A stretch of DNA of 64,000 nt from Candidatus Poribacteria bacterium (GTDB lineage Bacteria > Poribacteria > WGA-4E > WGA-3G): assembly GCA_028824685.1 (NCBI GenBank), contig JAPPCZ010000105.1, positions 1-64,000 of the forward strand. The letters are read 5' to 3'. Of the stretch, positions 37,501-47,400 are shown piece by piece. The position numbers and the translations under genes were made by a program. Within the stretch, counting starts at the first letter, position 1; each line of letters opens with the position of its first letter. Below the pieces are notes generated by a model. That model searched no databases and was not told where the DNA came from. It saw only the letters and a program-made list of their open reading frames with translations.

Positions 37501-37963
37501 TGGAGAAAGTGTAACGGAATCTCAGTTTACCATTCTGCAAGCCGCAGCATGCGAACCAGAGACAGAAGCACTACAACCGCTTGAGAAACACCATCAACTT
37601 GTAGAAGAAGCGGCAAAACTTATTGTCTCTGAGGGGAGATCAATTGGGGGTCAACTCGGCAGACCTTCGGGAGCGCGGTTTCGGACCTATGAACGTCTGA
37701 AGGATTACGTCTCAGAGGTTGAAGGAACGTCATTTGATACTGCCGAACTCAAACAAGTTATAGAAAATATCTACCGTTACCCTTTGCGTCCAGTGGCTAC
37801 TGATAATCTCAACCGTGAACTTCGCAGTGGTATTTCCAACGAAGCCCTTGTAGCGAAAGTGATTAAGATGTGGAACGAAGGTCGACTCTGTGTTGTTGAA
37901 GAAGAACGCAAAATGCAAGACCCGAAAATTGTTTGCTCATTAGGACTTTCCAACAATGACTAA
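34568..37963 (+). CDS. PLD-like phosphodiesterase fused to SNF2-family helicase
   Basis: PLD motif 'HAKLYLLHRQDRAAPIVGYLGSSNLT'; helicase motifs 'GDVVGLGKT', 'MIDESHNLRN', 'LLSATPYNK', 'LLISTDVLSEGQNLQDC', 'QRAGRVDRIGQ'. Confidence 0.9.
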   Translation: MPRIFDNIDQRLLQALKETLESSTHADFCVGYFNLRGWRRLANYIENWQGGDGECCRLLVGMQRLPDDELRHALRIFKDSDRIDNQTALRLKKRLAEEFREQLTVGIPTHEDEIGLRQLAHQLRAEKVKVNLFLRHPLHAKLYLLHRQDRAAPIVGYLGSSNLTMAGLSKQGELNIDVLDSDACQKLEAWFEDRWTDNRCIDISKELIEIIEESWAREKPIPPYHIYIKMAYHLSQEARAGLNDFQIPSDFQDKLFDFQTAAVKIAAHHLNKRDGVLIGDVVGLGKTLMGTALARIQEDDHGMKTLIICPKNLVSMWEHYREEYGMRGKVLSLSRVIKELPREQRYKLVMIDESHNLRNREGKRYRAIQEYIYENDSKVILLSATPYNKTFLDLSNQLRLFVDETKDLGIRPEQYIKALGSETEFIRKHQSGVHTLAAFEHSEFIDDWRELMRRYLVRRTRSFIMQNYAEEDTETKRKYLLFPDGTRSYFPTRAPKTVKFTIDEKDPDDTYAQLYSDNVVSIINRLNLARYGLANYIDDAPAEPPTEAEKERLQDLSRGGKRLMGFCRTNLFKRLESSGKAFLQSVDRHILRNYIFLYAIENGKPFPIGGLDASMLDTRFSDADTDDVNLISAASDDEDDELIDTADSHSNLYTIEKYKERAAIIYQFYLTKYRTRFKWIRSDLFLPILKAQLTEDAEALIQILQQYGEWDETKDAKLNALEELLTQTHPNTKVLVFTQFADTVHYLKVALDERGLTHLAAATGDSANPTQLATRFSPVSNNRKGAYRAEDELRLLISTDVLSEGQNLQDCAIVVNYDLPWAIIRLVQRAGRVDRIGQTAEEILCYSFLPAEGVERIINLRGRVRARLQENAEVVGTDEAFFEDDGEDGNTAIINLYNEEAGLLDDDMDNDVDLASHAYQIWKNAITEDPGLEKIITKLPSVVYSTKSHTPSDTQPEGALVYIRTGEDNDALAWIDQNGESVTESQFTILQAAACEPETEALQPLEKHHQLVEEAAKLIVSEGRSIGGQLGRPSGARFRTYERLKDYVSEVEGTSFDTAELKQVIENIYRYPLRPVATDNLNRELRSGISNEALVAKVIKMWNEGRLCVVEEERKMQDPKIVCSLGLSNND

Positions 37964-38146
37964 ACCAACAGTAACAAGCACTACAGAATTTCTTACGCGT
38001 ATTGATGTATTTGTAGATCAGGAAATTCTATAAGCTTGGACTCAGGCAATAGACCGCTACTTGACAGGTAGAGATGTATAAATTATAATAGATTCAATCT
38101 TATCTATATACCAATTCAATGCAGTATGTTCACGCGAGGAACCTTT

Positions 38147-41100
38147 ATGCAAATAAACTTTCAAAGAACACGTCAATATCTCAAAGAATTCAAATTTGAA
38201 GACCTCTTTATTGAGGAACTCGGTTGGGATGAACATACCGAAACGTTGAACGTTCCTATGGACGAAAGTGAATATGTTCCAACTGCAATTGCACATAAAT
38301 GTGGGGTAGTAGTCTTTCACTGCTCAGCAACATCTGATGGGCTTATACCAGAGCGTAAAATTCGAGAAAAGATCCACCGTGAGGTTGCAAAATCCTCTCA
38401 TGAGAACTTGATAATTTACACAGACACTGAACAAACTAAACAAATCTGGCAATGGGCAAGCAGAGAGCGGGGAAAGACCATTAAACGCCGTGAACTTACT
38501 TACAATCTCAAACAGTCCGGTGAACTCCTTATCCAAAAGCTGCGTGTTATAGCCTTTAGCTTTAATGAGGAAGAACAAACTTCAATCCTTGACGTGATCC
38601 AAAGGCTTCAATCTGCCTTCAACGTTGAAAAGGTTACCAAAAAGTTTTATGACCATTTCAAAAAAGAACACGACGCATTTCTCGAATTTCTCAGCGGGAT
38701 TCCCGATGAAGAGATGCAAAAGTGGTACGTCTTGGTGATGCTCAATCGCCTCATGTTCATCTACTTCATTGAAAAGAAAGGTTTTCTGAATAGTGATATT
38801 AACTATCTGCAAACGAAGCTAAGGGAAACGCAAGAGAACGGCACGGATCAATACTACAAGGATTTTCTGTGTCCACTCTTTTTTGAGGGATTTGCGAAAC
38901 CTGAAGATGATCGATCAGAGGGAATGGAAAACTTACTCGGAAAAATCCCTTACCTCAACGGCGGCATCTTCCAAAAACATCAGCTTGAAGTAATTCACGA
39001 TAGAACCATTGAAATTCCCGACACAGCCTTTGAAAAACTTTTTGCGTTCTTTGAGCAATACCAGTGGCACCTTGATGACCGCCCACTCAAAAACGACAAC
39101 GAAATTAACCCCGATGTGCTTGGCTACATCTTTGAAAAATATATCAACCAGAAACAGATGGGTGCATACTATACCAAAGAGGATATCACGGAATACATCA
39201 GCAAAAACACCATCATTCCGTTCCTTTTTGATAAAGCGCGGGAGAAGTGCAAAATTGCTTTTGAAGGCGATGCATCCGTTTGGAAACTGCTACAAGAAGA
39301 CCCGGATAGGTATATCTACGATGCAGTCAAAAAAGGTGTGGATTTGGATTTGCCAGCGGAAATTGCTGTTGGCATTGATAATGTGTCTGAACGCACAGAA
39401 TGGAACACACTGGCACCCGCTGGTGACGATGAATACGCTTTACCGGCAGAAATTTGGCGAGAGGTGGTTGCGCGCCAGCAACGTTGCAAATCAGTCCGCG
39501 CCAAACTTGAAAACGGAGAGATAGACAATATCAACGACCTGATTACCTATAACCTGAATATCCGTCAATTTGCACAGGATGTGCTTGAAAATTGCGAGGG
39601 ACCTGAACTGCTCCGTGCGTTCTGGAAAGCCATCACTGAGGTGACAGTGCTTGACCCGACCTGCGGCTCTGGGGCGTTCCTGTTTGCCGCGTTGAATATC
39701 CTTGAACCGTTTTACGAGGCGTGCCTTGACCGAATGCAAGTTTTCCTTGACGAGGTAGGAGCGATCTCCGAATCGCGACCCTCCCGCAAATACAACGACT
39801 TCCGCCAAATCCTTGACCGTATAGCAGAGCATCCTAACCGTGATTATTTTATCCTCAAATCTATCATTATCAACAACCTCTACGGCGTAGACATTATGGA
39901 GGAGGCAATTGAGATTTGCAAGCTGCGCCTTTTCCTCAAAATGGTGGCACAGATTGAGGATGTGAAACAGATTGAACCGCTGCCAGACATTGACTTTAAC
40001 ATTCAGGCAGGGAATACGCTTGTCGGTTTTGCGACTGATGCTGAGATAGAGCCTGCATTTTCCGGTAGACTTGATTTTGATGATACGATGGAGCTCATCA
40101 TAGAGAAAGCAGAGGATATTAAGGAGCGATTCACCCTATTTCGTCAACAGCAAATGGAATTGGGCGGTGCGGTAACACAAGCCGATAAAGCGGTGTTGCA
40201 GAGTGAACTTGGGACATTAGAAGATGAACTCAATGAATACCTTGCTGACATATATGATGTTGATGTAAACAATCAATCTGATTATCAGAACTGGTTAGAT
40301 TCACACAAACCTTTCCACTGGTTTATTGCGTTTTATGGGATTCTTCAAGATGGCGGGTTTGATGTGATTATCGGTAATCCGCCTTATGTGAAGTATAGTA
40401 AGGTAAAGAAGGATTACAAGATAATAGGATATGAGACCGAGAGTTGTGGAAATTTGTATACATTTATCATTGAAGGGGCTTTAAAACTTCTGAATTCAAA
40501 TGGATTTTGCGGTATGATTATTCCAATCAGTGCTTTTTCTAATCGTAGTATGCAGGATTTCCAAAATTTTATAAAAAATTACCCAATATTACACGTTTCA
40601 AATTTTCATCAGCGCCCTGCCCAACTATTTGAAGGTGTCTTACAACGCTTGTCAATTTTTCTTATCAAAAATAGTAAGGAACAAAAAGAAAAAATTTACA
40701 CTACTTCTGTAATAAGGTGGGGTACTGAAGCAAGGGATATACTTTTTGATAATTTAGTCTTTTCTTTGTCATCACAATCTCATCAACAACATATTTTAAA
40801 GGTTGGCAATGACCTTGAAAACTCAATACTCGAAAAATATCAAACACATAAAGAAATAAGATATTATCTATCACCCCAAAACCAGAAGTTGATGAATATT
40901 ATTGCTTATCGCACAGCCGGTGGTGGATATTGGTGGACTTTCCTTAATACTGAGTTCAAAACACAGTCTCTAAGTAATAAAGTAGCTCACTTTGACGGTG
41001 CGTACGATGCTAGAGTATTCATGGGTATTTTAAGTTCAAGCCTCTTTTGGTGGTATTATTTTATTAACTACGACTTGTTTAATTTGAAAGATTACATGAT

Positions 41101-41383
41101 ATTTTCTTTTAAGTTCAATTATCCTACAGATAAGTTTATTGAAAAAGAATTGATCTGTCTTGCTGAAGACCTGGAACAGGAGCTGCTTGGAAATGCTATA
41201 AAGTACGAAATTAAGAGTAAAACAAGAGGAACCTCACAAACTATTAAATATCAGAATTCTGAATCAAAACTAACGATTGACAAAATTGACCTTGTGCTTG
41301 CCGAACACTACGGTTTTACGGACGAGGAATTAGATTTCATTATCAACTACGACATCAAGTATCGTATGGGTTTGGGGAATTGA
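38147..41383 (+). CDS. Eco57I/type IIG-like DNA adenine methylase
   Basis: Motif I 'VLDPTCGSGAFLFAALNILEP', motif IV 'FDVIIGNPPYVKYSK', 'GYIFEKYINQKQMGAYYTKEDITEYI'; RBS gagga before ATGCAAATAAAC. Confidence 0.85.
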   Translation: MQINFQRTRQYLKEFKFEDLFIEELGWDEHTETLNVPMDESEYVPTAIAHKCGVVVFHCSATSDGLIPERKIREKIHREVAKSSHENLIIYTDTEQTKQIWQWASRERGKTIKRRELTYNLKQSGELLIQKLRVIAFSFNEEEQTSILDVIQRLQSAFNVEKVTKKFYDHFKKEHDAFLEFLSGIPDEEMQKWYVLVMLNRLMFIYFIEKKGFLNSDINYLQTKLRETQENGTDQYYKDFLCPLFFEGFAKPEDDRSEGMENLLGKIPYLNGGIFQKHQLEVIHDRTIEIPDTAFEKLFAFFEQYQWHLDDRPLKNDNEINPDVLGYIFEKYINQKQMGAYYTKEDITEYISKNTIIPFLFDKAREKCKIAFEGDASVWKLLQEDPDRYIYDAVKKGVDLDLPAEIAVGIDNVSERTEWNTLAPAGDDEYALPAEIWREVVARQQRCKSVRAKLENGEIDNINDLITYNLNIRQFAQDVLENCEGPELLRAFWKAITEVTVLDPTCGSGAFLFAALNILEPFYEACLDRMQVFLDEVGAISESRPSRKYNDFRQILDRIAEHPNRDYFILKSIIINNLYGVDIMEEAIEICKLRLFLKMVAQIEDVKQIEPLPDIDFNIQAGNTLVGFATDAEIEPAFSGRLDFDDTMELIIEKAEDIKERFTLFRQQQMELGGAVTQADKAVLQSELGTLEDELNEYLADIYDVDVNNQSDYQNWLDSHKPFHWFIAFYGILQDGGFDVIIGNPPYVKYSKVKKDYKIIGYETESCGNLYTFIIEGALKLLNSNGFCGMIIPISAFSNRSMQDFQNFIKNYPILHVSNFHQRPAQLFEGVLQRLSIFLIKNSKEQKEKIYTTSVIRWGTEARDILFDNLVFSLSSQSHQQHILKVGNDLENSILEKYQTHKEIRYYLSPQNQKLMNIIAYRTAGGGYWWTFLNTEFKTQSLSNKVAHFDGAYDARVFMGILSSSLFWWYYFINYDLFNLKDYMIFSFKFNYPTDKFIEKELICLAEDLEQELLGNAIKYEIKSKTRGTSQTIKYQNSESKLTIDKIDLVLAEHYGFTDEELDFIINYDIKYRMGLGN
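39755..39780 (+). repeat. Hairpin variant A inside the methylase ORF (GTAGGAGCGATCTCCGAATCGCGACC)
   Basis: Same 24-26 bp found intergenically at 26858-26882(-), 30893-30919, 54137-54162(-) and 54172-54198(-). Confidence 0.85.
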
Positions 41384-41509
41384 TGTAGGTGAAGGTAGGC
41401 TTTAAATCGTTTGCACTAATCACCCGCTCCTGTTAAAATTGTATGCAAGAGATATAACAAACCGTTCTCCGTTGAAAATTTTGAAAAAAGAATTAACAGT
41501 TATCAAACT

Positions 41510-42889
41510 ATGGAAATAGCAGAACTCAAACAACTCATTGTGCAAGGGGAAAATAGCACGGCCGAATTTAAAGAAAGGCTCAACCAAGAAGCTATTGAAA
41601 CGGCTGCTGCATTTGCTAATACCCGTGGAGGTGTCATTCTCATCGGTGTTTCTGATAATCGCGAAATCACTGGAATTACTATTGGCAAAGAAACATTAAC
41701 AAATATGGCAAACAGGATTTCGCAAGCGATTGATCCGCGGGTGGTTATGGATGTTGAATCGGTTGACGTAGAGGGAAAATCAGTTCTGTTAGTACGAATT
41801 ACGGAGTCTCCAATAAAACCTGTCTCTGTTAAGGGGATATGCTATAAGAGGGTAGGGAACAGCAACCGAGTCATGTCTCCACAAGAGATTGCTCAAATGC
41901 ATCTCAAGTCTGTAGGGCAAACGTGGGATCAACTCTCAGTCGTGAGTGCAAGAAGTGACGATATAGATGATCAAAAGATCCAATGGTACCTAAGCCATCG
42001 AGAAGCGAGCCGCAACGTAGCGCAACCGCAAAACATGACTGTAACAGACTTGTTGAGAAACATTAACTGTATTAGTGAAGAAGAAACACCCACCCATGCG
42101 GGGATTCTCTTTTTTGGAAAACACCCGCAAAGATTTTTCCAAAATGCCCAGTTGCGAGTCGTCAGATTCAGGGGAACATCGGTTACCCACCCAGTCATTG
42201 ATCGACTTGATTGTTCAGGAGCGCTCTGGGAAATCGTAAACATTGCTGAGGAATTCATAAGAAAAAATATTCGACTACTCGGTCTTCGCGGTTCAAAAAG
42301 TTTTCAACGAGACGATAAATTTGAGTACCCGCTTGAGGCGCTGCGGGAAGCAATTATCAACGGATTAATCCATCGAAATTATCAAGAACCAGCTGATGTG
42401 CGAGTTTTCATATTTGATGACCGAGTAGAGATTATTAATCCTGGTAGTTTCCCAGAAGACGTTAGCCCGCACAAACCTATCCACAGACCGGTAAACCCCA
42501 TTTTGAGTCAATTGATGTATGATGTTGGTTTTGTGGAACGGTACGGGTCTGGAATCAAAATGATGCAAAGATTGTGTAAGCAGTCGGAGAACAAAGAACC
42601 ACGTTTCGATCTGCACCCACTTGAAACCAAAGTCATCTTTGATTCCCCGATTCAAGAGATGACTATTGTAGAAATTGATGACATTTCAGAAGACTTGAAC
42701 GAACGCCAAAAGAATGCATTGTTTCATGTAGTAAAAAATGGGCAAATTGTGACAAAAGAGTATGTAGAGATCAACCGTGTCTCACGTGGAACTGCTTATG
42801 TGGAACTAAGGGATTTGACAGATAAAGGTTTATTGACCGTGGTAGGAAAAGGTAGAGGAACTAAATACATCCGGGAATTAAGCGATTAG
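41510..42889 (+). CDS. AlbA_2 (Schlafen-like) domain protein with C-terminal ATPase/wHTH-like region
   Basis: 'GENSTAEFKERLNQEAIETAAAFANTRGGVILIGVSDN..ITGI', 'PLEALREAIINGLIHRNYQEPADVRVFIFDDRVEIINPGSFPEDV', 'YGSGIKMM'. Confidence 0.85.
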   Translation: MEIAELKQLIVQGENSTAEFKERLNQEAIETAAAFANTRGGVILIGVSDNREITGITIGKETLTNMANRISQAIDPRVVMDVESVDVEGKSVLLVRITESPIKPVSVKGICYKRVGNSNRVMSPQEIAQMHLKSVGQTWDQLSVVSARSDDIDDQKIQWYLSHREASRNVAQPQNMTVTDLLRNINCISEEETPTHAGILFFGKHPQRFFQNAQLRVVRFRGTSVTHPVIDRLDCSGALWEIVNIAEEFIRKNIRLLGLRGSKSFQRDDKFEYPLEALREAIINGLIHRNYQEPADVRVFIFDDRVEIINPGSFPEDVSPHKPIHRPVNPILSQLMYDVGFVERYGSGIKMMQRLCKQSENKEPRFDLHPLETKVIFDSPIQEMTIVEIDDISEDLNERQKNALFHVVKNGQIVTKEYVEINRVSRGTAYVELRDLTDKGLLTVVGKGRGTKYIRELSD

Positions 42890-42923
42890 GTAAGCGATTA
42901 GGTAAGCGATTAGGTAAGCGATT
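42881..42923. repeat. 12-bp tandem repeat (AGCGATTAGGTA x3 plus partial)
   Basis: Direct reading; spans the stop codon of 41510..42889. Confidence 0.9.
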
Positions 42924-42971
42924 TAAATCTTGACTCATGTTAAAATTGTGGACAAAAGGAGGGTAAATATC

Positions 42972-43175
42972 ATGAAAACACCACAACATACAAATACAAC
43001 CAGCGAAAAACAGGAGCAACGCCGCGCCTTTCCATTTTATGATGAGGGAGATATCCTTAACCTGGATGCTGTCATAGACACGCCGCCACCACATGAATCG
43101 GGCACAATACGGGTTAAGTTGATATATGAAGAACCGAGTAAACCAATTCCTGTTGAAAACCCTTGGGAAGAATAA
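42972..43175 (+). CDS. Small hypothetical protein
   Basis: RBS aaaggagggtaaatatcATG; start adjusted to MKTPQHTNTTSEKQ. Confidence 0.5.
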   Translation: MKTPQHTNTTSEKQEQRRAFPFYDEGDILNLDAVIDTPPPHESGTIRVKLIYEEPSKPIPVENPWEE

Positions 43176-43230
43176 GTAATTGACAATTCATGAAATCACC
43201 CATTATAAAATGACAAGGAAGGTGATTACA

Positions 43231-43524
43231 ATGGCAAGAAAAAGAACCGTTAAAAGTACTCCTAAACGAGGGAAACTCTCAAGGGTTGAAGTTCGACGTT
43301 CAGTAGAGGCTGTTATGTACGGTCGTACTGAAAAAGAACATTACGTCGTTGCCAATCCTGACGGAGGTTGGGATGTAGTACGGGGCAATGCTTTGAGAGC
43401 GTTGAAACACTTTGACACCAAAAAGGATGCTGTGGCGTATGGACGGCAGGTTAGTCGAAATCAGAAAACTGATTTTGTTGTCTGCCATAAAAATGGCAAT
43501 ATTCAACGTACGAATAACCACTGA
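43231..43524 (+). CDS. DUF2188-like small protein
   Basis: 'HYVVANPDGGWDVVRGNALRALKHFDTKKDAVAYGRQVSRNQKTDFVVCHKNGNIQ' matches the DUF2188 pattern; RBS aaggaaggtgattacaATG. Confidence 0.75.
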   Translation: MARKRTVKSTPKRGKLSRVEVRRSVEAVMYGRTEKEHYVVANPDGGWDVVRGNALRALKHFDTKKDAVAYGRQVSRNQKTDFVVCHKNGNIQRTNNH

Positions 43525-43560
43525 TAAGTTATATCATGTTTCTATCAACGACAACACCTA

Positions 43561-44295
43561 ATGCAAGTACGACCAAATATCCTCCAACAAACACTTGAAA
43601 CAGCAATCACGTTTCTCTATCCAGCACAATGCCGAGTCTGCGAAAAACAGATCGGACTTGAATCCGTACCTTATATGTGCGATGCATGCTGGGATGATAT
43701 ACCGTTAATTGAACCGCCTTGGTGTGAAATGTGCGGGATTCCAAATGCTAAAGGCAAGTGTGATGCATGTGCTACCACGCCGCCACCTTATGGGAAGTTA
43801 CGCACGATTGCTTTTTATGAATCAGCCCTCCAGCAAGCGATACACCTCTTTAAGTTTGAGAAGCGAACATCACTCGCTAAACCGCTCGCCCAATTGACAA
43901 TGGATTACATTCCTGACGATTGCGACATCACAGACTACGACTTCATCCTGCCAATTCCGATTCATAAAAAACGGTTGCGTGAACGCGGCTTTAACCAAGC
44001 TACTCTGCTTGCTAACGGGATTGCTAAGAATGTTGGGATTCAAGTTGTAACAGATGCCCTGGTTCGGCATCGGAACACGTCTCCGCAGAGCAGTTTGGAT
44101 AGGGAAGCACGCCAAACAAACATTGTGGGGGCATTTGAACTACAGAAGAAAGAGATTGTGCGGAACAAACGTATCCTTGTTCTTGACGATGTTTTCACCA
44201 CAGGTGCTACCGTTCGTGAGGCAGTAAAGGTCTTATGGGACGTTGACCCAATTGAAGTTGATGTACTGACACTTGCGAGGGCGTTAAATCCGTAA
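43561..44295 (+). CDS. comF: ComF-family amidophosphoribosyltransferase-like protein
   Basis: N-terminal Cys-rich 'PAQCRVCEKQIG....CDACWDDI..CEMCG..CDAC', PRPP motif 'ILVLDDVFTTGATVREA'. Confidence 0.9.
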   Translation: MQVRPNILQQTLETAITFLYPAQCRVCEKQIGLESVPYMCDACWDDIPLIEPPWCEMCGIPNAKGKCDACATTPPPYGKLRTIAFYESALQQAIHLFKFEKRTSLAKPLAQLTMDYIPDDCDITDYDFILPIPIHKKRLRERGFNQATLLANGIAKNVGIQVVTDALVRHRNTSPQSSLDREARQTNIVGAFELQKKEIVRNKRILVLDDVFTTGATVREAVKVLWDVDPIEVDVLTLARALNP

Positions 44296-44408
44296 TGTAA
44301 CCCGATTCAGATATTTTACGTAATAGTTATTAGGTTAAATATGTAATAATAAAACGTTAAGATAAGAATGTGTGATAAAAAACGGTTTATTTTGGTAGGA
44401 GGTTACCT

Positions 44409-47400
44409 TTGCTCTTAAATAGCATCAAAGTCAGTGGTTTCAAGAGTTTCGCCGAAGAGGTTGAACTGATACTGGAGCCGGGGATTACAACAATAGTTGG
44501 TCCTAATGGTTGTGGAAAAAGTAATGTCTCCGATGCAATTCGGTGGGTACTGGGTGAACAGAGTGCCCGTGCGCTACGGTGTACGAATATGCGCGACCTC
44601 CTTTTCAATGGCGGTGCTAATTTTAGTCCCTCTCAAAGAGCAAGCGTTGCGCTCACCTTTACCAATATATCTGAAAATCTATCTATTGAGTCGCCTGAAG
44701 TTGAAGTCCGCAGACAACTCACCCGCGATGGCGAAAGTAGTTATCTTATCAACCAAACACCTTGCCGCCTACGTGATATTAGTGAACTCTTTATGGATAC
44801 CGGTGTCGGTGTTGATGCTTATTCTGTGATGGAGCAGAGCAAAATTGACCTGATTCTCAACGTGCGTCCGGAGGAACGCAGATTCCTTTTTGACGAGGTT
44901 GCAGGTATTACAAAATATAAAGTTCGTAAGAAATCAGCCATTCAAAAACTAAAAGATACAGAACAGAATTTGGTTCGCATCAATGACATAATTCAAGAGT
45001 TACAACGTGAAACTGAATCCCTGAAAGCACAAGCTGAACAAGCGGGACACTATCAATCGTTAAAAGACCAACTGCAACAATTAGAACTCGGACTCGCTTA
45101 TCGGGATTACGAAAAACTTGCTACAGATTATCGCGAAACGCAGAGCAACTTAGAGGCTATTTTAAACGAGGTATCTGATGCAAATCAAATCTTACAAGAA
45201 GCGGATGAACGAATTGAAAACGCGACCCTCAGACGAACTGAGTTGGATGCCGCAATCACCACCGCTCAAGAGGAAATACGTGAGATTGAAGGACAGTTAG
45301 AGAAGGTTGAACGGCAAATTGTTATTCACAAAGAAAATCAGTTGAACATCCAACAGCAGAAACAGAGAGCAGAACAAACGCTGGAATCCTTAAATTCACA
45401 ACAAGTAAACTTACAAACACGAAACCGGGAACGAACTCAAGAAAAGAAAAGACTTGAAGCATCCTACAAAATTGAAGAAAGTCGTTTAACTGCCAAACAG
45501 CAACATTTACAAGAGTTATCCTCACGTATTGACAAAACAAAAGAGTCTATCCAAGAAGCGCAGACTGATTTGCAGGAAATTTCTACAGAATTATCTCAGC
45601 GTGAAAATAGACGCATAGCAATCGAGCATGAATTAACGAGTAAACAAAGCAGTCTCAACAACCTTCAAGAAAGTTCCAATGCTTTGAAAACAGAGCTGAA
45701 AGCTGCTACGGATGATCGGGACGAAATCCAACGCGGCGCGACCCAATTAGATGCCGAGTTGCTTCAGATTGGGACAAAGAAAAAACAGGTTGAAACCACA
45801 CTCAACGAAAATCAGGATGCACTTCGAAAGATTGAATCTGAAATCCGTGGATTAGAAGAAAACTTAGGTGGTAGTCTTTCCCGATATAAATCATTGGAGC
45901 AATTACAATCCGCCTATGAAGGCTACTACGCTGGTGTGCGCGCAATTATGCGAGCAAAAGACCACTTTCCAGACCAGTTTGCCGGAATTTGCGATGTTGT
46001 GGCAGAACTAATTGATACAGATACTGAATATGAAGTTGCCATAGAGGTTGCTCTCGGCAGCGCGATCCAGAACGTCGTTACAGAAACCGCTGAAGATGCT
46101 GATACGGCAATCTCCTTTCTCAAGAAACATCGTGCTGGTAGGGTTACATTTCTACCGATTGATATTTTGCGGCGTAGAACATTCTCTGATGACGCGCTCC
46201 TTGATGAACCGGGAGTGATCGGTATCGCAGATGAATTGGTGGGTTACGATGACAAATATGAGAAGATTATTCAACATTTGTTGGGCAACACGCTCGTGCT
46301 CGAGAATTTAGATGCCGCAGTGGCACTGACACGCAAATTTCGTCATAACGCTCGATTGGTTACTTTAGAAGGTGAACTGATCAATACTTCTGGGGCTATC
46401 ACCGGCGGTCATACTGATCAAAGGAAAAGTGGGCTTCTTAGCCGTGCAAACGAATTGGATGTGCTGAAAACTAAGATCGGCGAACTACAACAAATTGTCA
46501 ATCAGAAGGATGAAAAGCGTAAAGCCTATGCTGCGACCATTGCTGAAGCAGACCAAACCCGAAAAAAACTTACTGGTCACTTACAAGACAAACAGATTGA
46601 AAAAGCGTCAATTACAAAGGATATTGAGCAGGCGGACCAAAACATTGACCGTCTTAATACAGAACTTGCTGAAGTTGAAACTCAAAATAGACAACTTAAA
46701 GAAACGGTTGATCTTTCGCGTGAAGATCAGCAGACACTTGATGCAGAAATAGCAGAACTTACCAAAAAACGCACCCAAACGGAAGGACGGATTCAAAGAG
46801 TGTCTGAACAGGTTGACAGTGACGCACGTAAACGTGAAGAGGTCGTTTCGGATTGTCAGGAGAGAGAAATCTTCTTGGCAGGACAACGCCAAAAATTGGA
46901 AAGTATGACTGAAGAACTGGATAACTTTGATGAACAACAACTTCAAATAGAGAAAAATATTGAAGAGCAACAAGCAATTATCGACTCTGATGAACAAACG
47001 AAGCACGATATCGCTGAGCAAATTGAAGAGGCACAACGCAAATTCCTACGAATCGGCGGAGACCGAGCGGAAGCTGAAGCAGCGCATGATGAATTAACCG
47101 AAGAACGTGAAGCACTCCTTGAGGAAATTGAAACGATTCAAAAAGAGATGCGTAGCACTCGAAAGCAGTTCGAAAGCCAGAATCGCAAACAGCGCCAACT
47201 TGAAGTGAAAACCACACAACTTGAGATGCAGTTAAAATCCATCTCTACCCGCATCCTTGATAAGTACCAGGTTTCTATTGATGAACTTCCTAAACCGACC
47301 ACACAAGATGAGGTTTCTGATAACGAGGAACAATCTACCGTTCCTGCCATTTTGCAACTTGATGAAATTGATTTGATGGATAATATTGAAAAATTGAAGG

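Noticed and set aside
34568-41383. DISARM or BREX assignment
   Set aside because: A PLD domain, helicase and methylase are present, but I see no DrmA/DrmB (DUF1998), PglZ or BrxC-like ORFs, so naming it DISARM/BREX is unsupported.
41510-42889. AlbA_2 protein as a certain member of the defence module
   Set aside because: AlbA_2/HATPase proteins are common stand-alone regulators and there is a 126-bp gap after the methylase; kept only as a candidate member.
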